From contig NC_081142.1 in assembly GCF_958295425.1 (NCBI RefSeq), positions 3,546,917 through 3,610,916 of the forward strand: a stretch of DNA of 64,000 nucleotides. Direction: 5' to 3'. Positions 1 through 29,645 of this stretch are shown piece by piece (within the stretch, counting starts at the first letter, position 1; every line of letters starts with the position of its first letter). The DNA comes from Solea solea (taxonomy: Eukaryota; Chordata; Actinopteri; Pleuronectiformes; Soleidae). A program made the position numbers and the translations under genes. Under the pieces are notes generated by a model that was not told the DNA's origin, made no database searches, and saw nothing but the letters and a program-made list of their open reading frames with translations.

Positions 1-15541
<15,541 letters not shown>

Positions 15542-15545
<4 letters not shown>

Positions 15546-15556
15546 CCCAAACACAT
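15542..15556 (-). promoter_or_regulatory. Four-codon upstream ORF overlapping the ddr2 start codon
   Basis: On the minus strand ATG TGT TTG GGA TGA lies 11 bases upstream of the ddr2 ATG, and its TGA overlaps that ATG (GGATGA). It sits in the same exon as the main start, so any transcript using the acceptor at 15578 carries it. Overlapping uORFs commonly lower initiation or allow termination-reinitiation; whether this one does is inference. Confidence 0.55.
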
Positions 15557-16794
15557 GCACAGAGACAGGCTTCCAACCTGCAGGAGAAGAAGGAAACAAT
15601 GTCAGTGACTCACTGCACCACGGAGCTTGACAAATAAAAAGTTCAATATGAGAACAGACTGCCGAATGAACACATGCTTTATCTTCTATTTACTTCCCTG
15701 TGTTCATGGGAACCAAACATTTGTTTAGACGTTAAAGGGGAAAAGGGGGATTTTAATTGGAGGCATGCTTTTTTATATCGCTCAATAAAATACTTAATAA
15801 TTGCCACATAACAATGGAATTTCCATTTATTTAGTGATTTATCACTCTATGAGAGAGGCCTTATTAAAGTGTAACTATGGTGATAGTTCTGCAGCGGCCA
15901 CAGATTTTTATTTTGTCTATGAAGTTTGTATTTGTTTTGTTAAACTTAACATATTTATAAAGGACTTATCAAAACAAAGTAGTTAACAGTGCAAAAATAA
16001 AATTCCTGACAAATTATAAGGTAAATAAAACTGATGGAGGTACAAGATAAAATCTGATAAATCTGATAAAATGTGAATACACTAATACATGTTTTCAGCC
16101 AGATTTAAAAGAATACACTTGCATTTATCAAATTACACACAGTTTAATTGTTCATGTGATACCATTTCTAATATGGTTTTTATCCACGTTTTAAAATCTG
16201 GGAAAAATATGTATTTTCCACACAGTGAGGATGATTTCTCCAGCTGGGTTCACTCTGACTTTTATCACTACAATGATGTACTTTGATGCAGAGGATATCA
16301 CTGACTGGTCCTATAATAACCAACCACACCATGTACATTCTATCACAAACCTGCTCACATTCTGTCAAGTTTAGAAAATCGGTGAATTCATTTTGAGAAC
16401 ATTTCCCTCAGTCTGTTTTCTTATTATTTTAGTGATGAATGGCAGAATGAATGAGTGAATGAAAGGACAAAAGTGATGGAAGAAGAAGGCACAGAGGCGC
16501 TGAGTCACAGCCATGAATTCAGCTGGACAGGAACGGCCAACATGCCGCCTCCAACTGACCACTCAGTCCAACAGCCGAGAAAATCAACTGGTTTCTCTCC
16601 GTATTTCATTTGAAACAAAACATTCAAACGAGACAATCTTGTGCTTTTTTAATTAAAGGAAAGATATGTTCTATTGTGACTTAGATGGAAATGTTCTTTT
16701 TTTCCTGTTTTAATCAAACCACTAAAAAGTGTGAAAAATTGTCTGCTCGATTTTAACCAAAAATAATACAATTCCATATTACACCAATTTTATC

Positions 16795-17020
16795 CTCCTC
16801 ACACTGGCTACCTGTCAAATACCCCGATTAATTTTAAAAGGCTGTTTTTAACTTTTAGAACAATACACAGTCAAGGATCCATTTATATAATTTCCCTCCT
16901 CAATCCCTACGCTCTAGATCTGCCCCTTATGTAATCTGGTCTTTATTTATTAGCTGCCCCGAGGAACAAATATAAAACCAGTGGTGACTGAGTATTTTAC
17001 CCCTTGATTCCTGCCTTTCT
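16795..17020 (+). mobile_element. Degraded non-LTR retrotransposon (ORF2 C-terminal) relic
   Basis: Read with frame changes, the plus strand gives HWLPVK, then GSIYII, then APRNKYKTSGD. This order resembles the region after the reverse transcriptase in vertebrate LINE ORF2 proteins. It is broken by stops and shifts and has no intact domain. Confidence 0.5.
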
Positions 17021-19004
17021 TTTACAAAACATCAAATGGTGTCCAGTTATAGTCAGAAGTTGGAATTTCCAAGTTGACCGGAAAACCCCCTCAGAGTCAG
17101 GGCAACCTCATCAACGCTGACATGGGATTCTAAAGTGACTTCCACCTTTGCTCCTGCTGTCATATTTGTTTCACAGTCAGAGTCGTGGACTGGTGTATAA
17201 TCTACGATAGATTTGTATCCATGTTTTTCAGACTTCTGAAGAACGCAATCAACATGAAGGTGACGTCACACCCAGTTTCAACTTTTGACCTCCAATATCA
17301 ATAGAAAGCAGCATCAAATTCAAATCCTGAATGCTGTACTCCTCCTATATTCCTACTTTTTTTATTATAATTATTATTTTTTTTATTTAAAGAAGGTTAC
17401 ACACAGTAAATAAACATGTGACATGACGGTGATGATGACAAATGAATGACTGTACGTGTGCGTGCATGTATTATAACTAACCATAATGACAACCATAATA
17501 TAATAATAATGCTAATAATCATAAGAAGATAAATAAAGGTAAAGGGAGAGGAACAAAGGATCTGTCTCACATTATTACCTCTCTTTTGACATTTGCTTTA
17601 GAACCTTATGCTTGATTTGATGTCAATTTCTTTTTCTTTTTATTTGTGTGCTTATTTTTATGCAAAGCAGTTTGTTATTTCCTATTTACCAACAATACAG
17701 GAGCCAAGACTCAAAAATACTCATGCAGTTCAGATATAATGAAAACAAAAATAATAATAAAAAAACAAAATAAAAAGCAGTACTTGTAAGTGCAACCATA
17801 ATTAAAGTGTCAGTGTGACTTAAGTGCACTGCTCATGAAAAGAAGCTGTTGAACATTCTTGTGGTGTGTGATTGCGAGATCATTTAAGGTCTGACAGAAG
17901 GGAGCAGTTCAAAGAGGTGGCATGAATGAAATGTGGAAAATGAGGACGTCTTTGGTACCTTCTCATAAAACGTGGTGTTTACAATGGGACATGGATGTGT
18001 TTAGTTTCACGGCTGAGCAGTTTTCACCCACATTAGCAAAAAGATGGCTCCACTTAAATGGCTTAGTGTTATTATCTGATCATGACTGAGTTAAATGCTG
18101 CAGAAACCAACGGAGGGACTTTTAGTGGTGCTCAGAGTCTCCATTATACAACCGAGGTTTAGTTTAACTGTTCGCATCATGTTAACCACACCTTATGTAA
18201 GAGAATTAAACTGACTGCTTGGATTTATTTCATTGGATACAAAGAAACATTCAAAAGGTTTTTGATGTTTTCTTATTGTCACTATACAACAATTTGATGT
18301 CTTTTATCTCTTTACAGGTAACAGTAACTCCACTGTGAATACTAAGACAACACCAGAGCCGGGCTACATGACACAAAAGAAAACTACAAAAGCACTGTGG
18401 ACCAATAGAGAGAGAGAACAGAGAGAGTATGTGTTTGTGTGTTTCCTGGGCTTCATCATCGGCCAAAAACAACACTTTCCTGACATCTCGCTGGTGAAGT
18501 AACTGAAGGATCAGCAGGAATTTCAGGAATAACAGACCTTATTCCCGAAATTTCACATATGCTTTGTCTGCTACTGCTCTAATTCAAATTCACCTCGGAC
18601 ATTATGGGAAAAGCAGGTTCACATACATGTGAATGTGAATTATGGGAAGCAAATCCAGGCCTGCTGATTTTGAGCTTGTGCCCATATGTATCCTTTTTTT
18701 GACTAGCAGGATAACAGCTTTCCATATTGTCAGGCTATAAGGTAATATAACACTCAGCTTATTTGAATTTCCAGTTTGTAACATTTTTTAATGTCAGAAA
18801 CTGACATTAAACTGTATGTTTGTATAAGTGTATAATCACTTTAAAATAAATATCATCTGGTTTTCATATCCTTAGAATAAGCCTATATGTATTTAGATAA
18901 GGGCTTTGCTTTATGGAGGACACCATCTTGTGTCGCAAAGAGCAGAAGATTAACGCAAACAAAGAACGTTATTTCTGGTGACAATTTTCTCTCCCATTCG
19001 TTGT

Positions 19005-19545
19005 GTTTAAATGCATGTTAAAAGTCAAATTTTACTCGGATTAAGACAATAATTCGGAATTTTATAATGCCATGTAAACATGTTACTCTGACTAAAATTA
19101 AGATAGGCTTAGTAAGACTAACATACCTGGACCTCAATGCGATTCATAGTACGATTACTCGTGCATGAATATGCTTAGTTGCACTAAAGTCGGACTTTGT
19201 GTTCTGCACATGCACCAAAATTTATATAAGAAGACGACGTATAAAGTGCAGTACTGTTGCCAGAGAAGAACAAACAACACGATACTTCTTCATCCGTTTC
19301 GCCGTCCGCTGTTTCCTTTTTTGTGACATAAACATCAACAGGAAACGGATTCAATAAATACTATTTTATAGAGGGATACAGCGCCACCTGTGGAGGTGGA
19401 GTCAGTCATAGCCTACATGGTCAGTAAATCGATTTTCTCCTGCCCATGTATACTCGGACTCGGCAACTTGTCTGATTGCCTTTCTTAGTCAGACTAATCG
19501 CCTTAGTTCGATTAAACTGTGATGTGAAATGTAAACGTAGTGACT
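19005..19545. mobile_element. Putative MITE-like repeat with inverted, CGGATTA-rich ends
   Basis: Both flanks hold repeated motifs of the ACTCGGATTAAG / AGTCAGACTAATCG type in opposite orientation, next to ATGTAAAC motifs, with a GCGCCACCTGTGGAGG core at about 19381. This arrangement resembles a common teleost non-autonomous DNA element. The ends are not sharply defined. Confidence 0.4.
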
Positions 19546-20622
19546 GTGAGACGTCACTTATTCTTACTCTCTACACCTTTAAGAAACAAATGTTTAAACA
19601 GACCTTCAATGAAAATCTGCAGGGAAAAGTGGCTTAAAAAGAATTTTTGGCACCAGTGTCGATGAATTTAATGGATTTCGAGACACAACCTGACTTGCTT
19701 CTTTCATTGTGCCCTCACACTTAATCTTGTTTCTTTTTCTCACTTCTATTTCCTGCAGCTTCAGGTTTCAGCCACTTCCCACGGAGACTCCTTTTCTGAG
19801 CTTAAAGTCTTTTGGCTTTTCATAACTAATGAAACACTAACACCCAATGGCTTGTGTGCATTTAGGACTGAAAAATATGTTTACCGTGAGCTGGAGAACA
19901 TTTCTGTGAAGGCTGCTTGTGTCGTACAGCGGAGGAGAACTGACCTTTGGTTCTGTATTTGGAAACTCTCTGAGGATCACGCTGGTGTGTAAGAATGTTT
20001 TAACCTCCATTTACTGCAAATAGCAACATACTAAGCATTTAGCAAAGCATGTCAGTGGGGATGGGCACCAGCCGCTAATCTGAGTGGAATGTATATATTT
20101 TTACAATAATACATTTGGTTATACTATTTATCACATTACAAAATTCATAATTGTTTTTATTTTATTTCTGTTTCTGTTATTTACAGATTCATTTTTGCTT
20201 CATACATATGTTTTTTGTTGTGAGCTACATATCAAAGCAAACACTTCATTTGAATTTATTTTTGAAATGGTGTGCAATATCATCCTGTGTTTTTTTTTTA
20301 TTAAAATAGAGTTAAAATGATGGATTATCAAGATGTAATTTTAATTTCTGCTACTACTACACAGTTAATTTTTTTCAACAACTGTTGGACTTTTTCACTC
20401 CTGACCAGACTAGAAATTGATATGGACAGAAAGATGAATTCTCCTAAACTTGGAGCACAATATATTCATATACATACATTATTTGAAGTCTGTACTAGTG
20501 ATTAGTTAGTGGTCTTGGAGCATCTGCCAATTATGGGTTAGGGCTAGGGTTTTCCCAAATTTCCTCAAATTAAAATGCAGTTTATCGGAAAAATATGAAG
20601 TTAAGCTGTTGAATTTAAACAT

Positions 20623-20652
20623 TTGTGTGTGTGTGTGTGGGGGGGGGGGGGT
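20623..20652. repeat. (GT)n-(G)n low-complexity tract
   Basis: A short GT run continues into about 13 consecutive G. Confidence 0.9.
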
Positions 20653-22117
20653 TATTGAGAGAACAACAGTCTCCACGTTGATGTACAACCAGTCATTTTG
20701 CTACCTGTTAGCATGTCGTGGTTCTGCACAGCCATAAATAGAGCACCACTTTCGGGGGGGTTTCATGACAGCCATTTTAAAAACAGTATAGCAGCTTAAA
20801 TTGTAAGTCAACATATGAGCACATTTAAACAATAACATGTTAAAAATGTAGCATGAGCTCCAGTCTTACAGCTGAAGCTGGAGGCTGAGTTGGACAAAGC
20901 ATGATGACTGCAGATAAAAGCTGAGCCACATCAGACGACACGCAGCTGAGCGTGCTGCATCCTAACATGGCCACCGCACCACAGAACAAGCCTTTTAATT
21001 TAGATGAAAACATGGCAACACCCTCACAACAAATGATACTTCTTGCTCCACTAGTGATGCAAGTTGTTTTTCATTTGCAAGGTAAGGAAATTGAGATTTA
21101 ACAAACTATAGTGACGGTAAATGATGCCCACAAACAATGAATAATGATGCTGAATAGAAGATTTACTCTTATATTACTTTTTTCTCTGCTCTGATGTTAA
21201 CAGAACGTCTACAGTGAGTTGGCAATATGCAATTAAAACTGAATTTAATTCAACTGAAAGGTTTGGTTACCCCCAGTATTAAGGTACAGTATGTAAGTAA
21301 ATCGTATCAGTATGTTGAACACTACAGGAAGTGTCTAGAAGGTCATGTGGCTGCTAAAACGTGGAAACAGACTTCCTGTGTATCAGTTACATTGCTGGTG
21401 CTGCCTTCTCATTTGAGGTCAGCTGTGTTCTTGGTACCTGTATGAGGTAAACAGCTGTTGTTCCACAGCTGGCTTCTGCTGAACCAACAGTGGGTCGGTG
21501 AGCAGCGCCACAGTCACACAGACACAGGTTCACAGTCCTGGAAACTTCTGCTCATTCTTGTATTACATACAGCAGGAAAAAGTGATTCATGCATTATCTT
21601 TGTTTCAAAACTTATCTATTCTACGACCTTTTCACTTTCAAATACGTCTCACACTTTACTGTAACACCTAAGCTTCTCAAGTAAATATGAAAGGTGAGAG
21701 GTGAGGAGATCTAGGTCATGTCGCCTTCCCCACCTGTATGTCAGAGCAGAGACAGACAGACAGTTCAGGTCTGTCTGCACAAATGTTATGATTCAGCGGT
21801 GTACTGAAGTGTGTCATCAAGGCCAGTGACCGGTTTTTGAAATCAAACCATATATGAGATGAATAGACCGTATACATCAAAATACTATACTGAATTATAC
21901 ACATTTTATACATTAAGTGTATAGAAGATTGCAGTATATGTGTTGTAACTCTATTTCTATGGTTCTAGAGTTGTAGACCTCGGACATTATATCCTGTTTC
22001 ACTAAGATTGTAGACATTATACTGTATCTGCCCAACATCAGTATGTCAGCACTGTCATGTGACATTACCACTTCGCTTTGACTATGTAAATACACTCTCA
22101 CAGTATGTTTGGAGACT

Positions 22118-22195
22118 GGGTTCCCACAGCTTGGTTGACATCAAAATCAAGGACTTTTCAAGGACGTCCAAGGACTCAAGGACTGAATGTGCTGC
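22118..22195. mobile_element. Fragment of a CAAGGACTT-type dispersed repeat
   Basis: GGTTCCCACAGCTTGGTTGA is followed by repeated AAGGAC motifs (CAAGGACTTTTCAAGGAC). This is the end of a repeat familiar from many fish genomes and probably hAT-related. Only one end is present. Confidence 0.4.
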
Positions 22196-25100
22196 CACAG
22201 CTTAAGATGGGAGGGCGACTTGTAAGATCTGCTGCTCTGATACCTCTTTTTATGTACGAAACAATACTTCCTTGAATATTTATCAATATGAATGTTTTTC
22301 TGTTTCTTTTTTCAGTCTTTTCAATGACTAAGTGCTGATGCATTTACTTTACATTTAATATACTGATCATTTCAAAAAAATGGACTGATGTAAGCTCCCA
22401 AAAATGGCAAAGTAAGAGTAAAACACAATTACTAGACTGGAGCTACAAATAGCAACTGAAATAAAAGAGTAACCATTAATTAAAGTTGCCATGTTAACAT
22501 TCAGGATAATACAGCTGGAGTGACATGACAGAAGAAGAAATAAACAGCTCACAACACGACATCTTACTATCATGAATGTTTTTTCAGCAACAAACTTCAC
22601 TGAAATGTTTTGTTTTTCTATTCTTTTAGCTTCAAATAAATCTGCACAGCTGACATGAGTAGAGCGGTGGAGAGCCCTCGTTTTTCCAATATCTGATCCA
22701 GTTATTTTGACTAGTTTAGGACATTTTGTGCAGAATGTTTATATAATTGATGTAATGGGTCTGTTTAACTGTATCTAATTGTCTGTAATTGAACTTCAAA
22801 TTTTTCAAAACTATTGTTTTTTTTTTTTTTTGTTCTTTTCTGTGGAAGACAATTTTCTGTATTATAGATAATAAAGTTCAAGCTAATCTAACCTGACCAC
22901 CCATAACTCGATTAGTTTGTTCTTATTCCCACAGTCTACTTCAGCCTGAATGAGTGAAACATCATTCCTGCCTCAACACAGCTCACTCTGAGTCATGTTT
23001 ATAAAACAAATATCACAGTCAGGTCCACTGACATGTCAAAAAGTATTCAGAATGAGAACAAAAATCATCAAAAATCTCATTGAAATAAAAACGTGTCACA
23101 TGCTGTGTCCAAAGTGAGAGGATGCAAGGTCACAGGAAAGAATGGGAGTGAAAGAGGAAGCGAGAAATGACATAACTTAAGTGGTTTATAACTATAGAGA
23201 ATGACAGAGATGTAGCAGAGTTGAGCTCCAGTTTCACATCAGGTCCCAGTAACAGTTTACAGCACCTCCAGACGACAAATTAAAAAAAACTAATCTGGGC
23301 AATAACTCATAAAGGAAAACTGGCCTCATATATTCCTACACCAGAAAACTCCTCTGTCCCTCAGAGAAATATTTTTAGATCCCAGCATGGTGAGGAGGAT
23401 ACACATGTGCACAGTCACTCACACACACTTTTATATGCAGCCAACACCAACTCAATGACTTTTGGGGACAGCAAACGTTGGTGTTTTGTGTCCAAGTTCA
23501 CAGCTCTATATCAATGCTCATCAAATAGCCTCTCTCTCTCACACACACCCACACACACTGACATAGAACCCCAAACCTTTACCACCACAACTTAACACTA
23601 AATCCCTCAAAATCCCAACACAATCATGTGTCCCAGTGCTTCAATTCAGCCAAAGGCTCTAAATCACTTTCCCAAGATTTTTACTGTATTATGTGGACCC
23701 ACTTTATAAAGACAACAAATAATCCTCAGTCAAAAAAAACAAACATTAGCATAAATCGTGACAAGAGCAAATATTTATCCATAACGTAACTTCTCTCACT
23801 ATTTTACTGCACTTTCAGCAACATCAAATATTATTTGAATAGGTTTCAAATATTTTTGTAAGGAATATTTCTTAGGGGTGTGAAAGAAAAAAAGGAAAAT
23901 TGTGGATATTTATTTACTTCTTTTTTCAGACATAGCCTACATGGTCAGTAGGCATGGTCAAATCAGAATTGTCATATTTCCTCTATGAACGGAAACATGG
24001 AGTATTGGAATTTCGGTTTATCAGTGTTATCTGCAATCCAGGGCTTTTGAAAGACGTTTATAGATTAATTTAAAGCATGTTCATTTGTAATATTTGTGCT
24101 GTGTCCACTGGCAAATCTGAAAAACATTTCTTTTCTACTTGGCCTGATGTGTTTATATTAAATGTAGCAGTAAATTGCTGTTGTACATGTTACTATACTA
24201 TCAATTCACAATACTTGTATTTTCAGCACCCAGGTATTGGGAATATTATATTTGTTACAAAAATTACAGTATAACTTTATGTGTGTTATTTAAAACACCT
24301 AAATCTTTAGTAAAAGGTTGGAAAAAAATCAGCAATTTGGCAGAGAATTTGAATCTGACTTATCACCATGCATGTATTCATTTACAAAGAGTTACCCTTT
24401 TTTGTAGGTAAAACTAAAATAAGCAAATTAAATGAAAGTAGGCACTGTAGGTACAAATATATTGTATTAAAACTTGAATTCCTATGTACATTTCAAGTGA
24501 AAGTAATAAAAAAGAAAGCTGAATAAATGATATTACCAAATCATCAGCACTTATAGGAACCTTTCCTTATCTTAAAATCTTTCCATTTCCATCTGTATGT
24601 TTTGGAATGACAGCGAATCACAGCACTGGTACTTTTTTCCCTGTTGAAAAATAAAACCATATGCGGTAACTGTACCTAAATGTGGTGGCAAATGACTATA
24701 TCTGCTTCACTAGTGGGAGTTATGGTCTGCCATTTCACATTAAACACAACATATAACATGTCAGTTAGTACTAATATCTGTCTGCAGATGTATTCATAGA
24801 TATCTGCAGCTAATGGACGTACACCAAGTATTGCAGAAAGAACAGCCTTTAATTACTGAGACAGGCTCTTTGTTGGAATTCAAACAGCTTATTATAAACA
24901 TCAAAATGATAGAAAGGCTGCGAGCAGAGTTTATTGTATCAACCTGGAGCAGGACGTTTCTGAAGAGAACAACTACTGACTTCAATTTCTGCAGAGGAAA
25001 AAAAAAAAAATCATCATCTCCCCCTCGGCTGTTCAGGAAATAGTGAAGGACAGAGACTCTCCACAGAAACCCACGAGGCCACAGAGCTCGACCAAGAAAC

Positions 25101-25204
25101 ACAGACACACTGTAGCTACATTTTGTTTTCATCAAAGTGCAATGAATTGGGTATTCATCAGTGAGATTCCAAATTCAGCATCAGAACTAAATATTATGGC
25201 CACT

Positions 25205-25922
25205 TTAAAGCTGCTGTGCATAATTCTGGTGTAATTCTGTTTGTTGTTGTTATTCTGCCTCTGTTTGGTCTTTGTGAGCAAAATTAAAAGTCTAATTTGA
25301 AAATCCTCTAGTGTGGGGCAAGCTTTAGTAGCACAATGTTGCTGTTGCCTCCGTCTGTCTTGACTTAAAATGAATCCTTCCTGTGTGCAGTGCAGGAATG
25401 TCACCGAGTGACACAAGATCTAAACACTGCCATGCACAGTTAAGCCATTCATTTGGATTCAACTTCAGTCCTTGTCCCAGTATGTCAACTTTGCTATGTA
25501 CCTTTAACCTTGTCAGTCACTGGTTTAGCATGTGGAATGCCATCCTGAGTCTTCTAAAAAATATTCAAACCTAGCTGACAGAGCATGAAATCCTTTTCCC
25601 TTTCTGTCCAAACAAAAATGGACCAGTCTGGATTTCACCATGTTTTTGTTAATGTTGCCTTATTCTTCTGTTCTATTCCTAGAGCATCTAGGTCAGCGTT
25701 TGTCAGATTCAGGTCAGACCATGATCAGGCCATGATCTGTGTGTTAGTCCACATTTGAGAAATTATATGTAGAGTCATTTCAGTCGGACTAACATCGAGA
25801 CAAACACAGTAATTCAGTTTTTTCCTACTGTTATAGAAACAGAGCATTGTGACAATAAACATTTGACAGTGGTTTTAAATGTGACAGACATTTGTTTATG
25901 TTTAAAAGTTACGCACTACACT
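25205..25922. mobile_element. Non-autonomous dispersed element, family Y, longest copy
   Basis: The left end TTTAAAGCTGCTGTGCATAA is mirrored at the right end by TAAAAGTTACGCACTACAC, an imperfect inverted repeat. The interior pieces TTGGTCTTTGTGA (25267) and GACACAAGATCTAAACAC (25410) recur in copies at 60452 and 32640. There is no coding capacity. Confidence 0.55.
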
Positions 25923-27220
25923 TTTAACAAATATTTACTTGGCCCAGTCTCATATTGCACAAAACTTGAAGCACACTTTGTGACTTATCCGATTTCCTTG
26001 GGAAGGACGAGTCCAGCACACAGTGTAACGTCGGTGAAACCACCAGGTCCTGCACTCTGGGAAAAGCCTCTAAAGTCAACATGCAGGTTTGCTTGGCTCT
26101 GCTCCGTGTTTCTCTCTCACATATACACACACATAGTCACACACAAACACAAGCAGCAGCGTCAACAGTTGGGGTTTAACCTGTTGGCAGAAGAGAAAAC
26201 AACCCGCCAAGTTCAGAGGGTCAAGAGCAACCTAGGAAATGACCATCCAACCGCCAAAAAGTGCCGCCATCTGCTGACATTAAAGTGGGGAAAATGATAT
26301 GTCCTCCTAATTTTATTATAAATTAACACTTGTTTTTCATCTGTGTGACTTTTTAACTGCAATGCTTGCACATAATAACAAGAAAAAGCAATAAGTTAAA
26401 GTTGTGGTTTTAAAATTGTAGTGCATTACATTTAAATATAAACAAAAGTCCATTACCATTGTCTGAGAATCAGCTCCATACGACTCTCTGTGTTTCTCAG
26501 TAGTAGTGTTAAGATCTAATGATATGATGAAGGATATTCCCGCACTGCACACAGGAAGTGGTTCAACAGTAACATTGCACAAGTAAAGGAAGATGATCGC
26601 AGACAAATGAGCATGAGTGAAAACACAAAGAAGTGCCCAAGAAAACTTTCAGATGTGAAATCTACAGCTTTAAAAAAAATATATATTTTAAAACAATTTT
26701 AATGGGATGAAATGTCCCACCATGCACTGCTGCTGCTGCTTTACTCACACAAACACTCACGGACACACCATACAAATTCCAAGTTACATTGTTTCTCTCT
26801 CTGAAGACCAAATAAAGGTAGAATAATAACATCAAGGACAAGAAAAATCACCAAAAATTGTCATATAAACTGTCAGATGGAGTGGAGAAAAACAAAACAG
26901 CCAAACATTTTGCACCCAAAAAGTGATCATTTGTTGATTTCATCGGCATCAGCCATAGAAAAACCTGTCAAATCTGTCAAAATCTAACCACAATTCTTTA
27001 TTCACAATCAGATTAGTGCCACACACTGCAGCATTAAATACTTCAGTTTAAAAATGTCCCCCTATATTCTGACAGCTATCACTGATTTATAATGTTTACT
27101 CAGTGACCCTCAGTCTCATGAGTAAATGTGGGAGATTTAACTCTGAATCCCAAAACACTTTATCAAATCAGGAGCCAGAAGTCCACAAAGAGGCATTTAA
27201 GTCTACATGAGCGCTCACAG

Positions 27221-27385
27221 GGCTTTACACTACAGTTTTGTCATTCACCCATTTACACACATTCATAAAGCATATCTATCGATCATATCCTGACATACAC
27301 TGACAGCATAGCCACCAGGAGCAGTTTGGAGTTCAGTGTCTCATCCAGGGACACATCGGCACGTAGACTACAGGGGCCCAAACCC
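27221..27385 (-). mobile_element. Truncated tRNA-derived SINE
   Basis: It shares the CATTCACCCATTTACACACATT, CCACCAGGAGCAGT and CAGGGACACATCGGCA order with the fuller copies at 34653 and 43450. The tRNA-like head is missing. Confidence 0.55.
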
Positions 27386-28984
27386 CCCCCATTTTCCAGT
27401 TGGAAGGCAACCCACATTTCCACTGACCCACAACCGTTCCTATATGTATACATTGTCCTTTGTCGCTTGTACTACACTGACCATGCATCACTGTAGCTGG
27501 AAATGAAAGGCAGTAAAGCTCTGTGGGCTTTTCTAATGAAAACTAAACAAAACTATATGGCACTAGATAAAATACCAGAGGGTCATCAGTATTATTATGA
27601 ATCATCCAACAATTTATATTAATATCTACAGAGCAGGTAGGATTTTTATATGGGGACTGACTTTTTGAACATTTCTAATTGACCCAAGGAGCAAATGTTT
27701 GCATAATGTAAAGTTTCTGACTATTTCAAAGCAATGTCTGTTCAATTTATATAACTTTGAATACATAAAACAGACACTTCCAAGAGATATGACTGAAAAA
27801 AGAATCCATGTCACGTTATGCACATAATTTAAAATGTATATACGTTAAGCCTAATTAAAAGGCTGTAAACAAATCTGCAAATGCATCTGTAATAACCAAA
27901 GTTATTATCACCACAGGAATATGTGAAACTACACAGAAGCGCAACATTAAAACATCTAATCAGTGTATATTTCAAATGTAACTCATCAACTCATTTACAC
28001 TTTACAGTTTGGGGAGAATAAGGTAGGGGGCACACAGCTCTGTCTGATGATAAATATTATAGTGTATATACAGTAAAAGCAAATATACTTGGATCATTGT
28101 CAGTGGGTTTTTGTCATAACTCTGTATCCCTCTTTTGTCTGAATTTCTAATATCAACTGTATAAACTACAATAAAGGCATCAAACATCAAAAAGTGTTAA
28201 ATAAACAGTGTGAAATAGGCAGCAAATAATCAAAAAAATGTTGTATATACAGTATGAGAAGCTAAAAACAAGGCAGTTTTTAATTTTAGTCAGGTTTGTC
28301 TCCGCTACCTCAACCCAGAAATTACAGGCCTCATAGCTATAGACCACATATACTGTACAGTAACAGGGTGTGTGTGTGTGTTTCTGTGCGCTGTTGGTGC
28401 CTATATGCAACGCACCATATGCTTTCTATTATACACTCCTTTTTCTCCCTTAAGGCTGTAACATCATGTATCACAGATATTTTATTTTTATGTGAATGCA
28501 TGAAATCCGAATCACGTTTCTCAGCTGGACCGAGGCAGATCCGCATAAACACACGGCGGTAAAATCTGAGGATGAGGCGTGGCCAAGTAAACACCGACAC
28601 ACCCACGTGTAATTAAAACAATCCTCTATTGTCTGGGTAAGATACTGTATAATACCTGGGGAGAAGTAAATTATACCATGTAGCACACCACGTATACACA
28701 TGTGGGATTAAATAGGGCAGATTTGATTGAGTGGATAAAAGCAAAACTGCTTCATAATGTTTAGTTTGTCCTATGATTCTTTGCAACCTGAGACACATAA
28801 ATAGTTTTTTGGTTGTCACATAATGCATATTTCTTATTCTGTACCCTTATTCATATCATGTCCTGACATAAAAGATTTACCAGCTGTGTTTGTGAGCAGC
28901 GTCATTTTCTCACAGTTAATCTTATGACCCAAAGAAGAAATGATAAAAAAAAAATTGTGGTGATCCAACCATTACTAAAATAAA

Positions 28985-29645
28985 TTGTTTCGTTTTTTTG
29001 ACATTATCAACACTGACTTTAGCCCCTCACCTTATTAAATCTATGTCTGCTTGCGTCTACTATCTCTTAAGAATATGTTCACTGGTTTTTCTCAGTGTTA
29101 AGCTGCATTTTCTCTGTGGTCACCAAAGTCCAGAGAGAAAATCAGCACTTTTAGCTTGCCGGGAAACAGGAGCAGCTGCTCTACTGCTGCCATATGTGAT
29201 ACGTTTGTGTCACTTAAGTAAATCAGAACACAGGATTTCAAACGCTGCAGTCACAAAATAACATATATTTTAGTACTGGTGAAGGAAGCAGTGGATTAAC
29301 CGCACACATGTGACGTAAAATCGCTGATTTTCCCTATGGAATTTGGTGCCGAGTGAGAGCCATTTACAAACTCCATTTTCTAGCTGGAGAAGGCTGTCAA
29401 ACATATGTTTAAGACATTGTAGACTCAAGATAGTGTAGATTTGAATAGGTGAGGCTTTTGTTATGAGGCTAGAATCTGTTTTTCTTCTGTGGCAGCCATG
29501 TTTTCAAGTATTCAGCTCTCCAGTCAGTTTAGTTGAGGCAGGTTTACAGAAATGTCAGTGCACACAGTGACTACAGTCTTGTGTAATGTATCAATATCTC
29601 ATACAACCACACTTCAAAAACCCTGAAAAACGTTTCCTAGAGGAG
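28985..29645. mobile_element. Dispersed non-coding element, family X, longer copy
   Basis: It shares an ordered set of motifs with the copy at 41300: TTTTCC-CTATGGA-ATTGGTGCC, then TTAAGA..TGTAGACT.AAGAT.GTGTA, then GGCAGCCAT, then CACACTTCAA.AAAC. Open frames crossing it are therefore probably repeat-derived. Confidence 0.5.
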
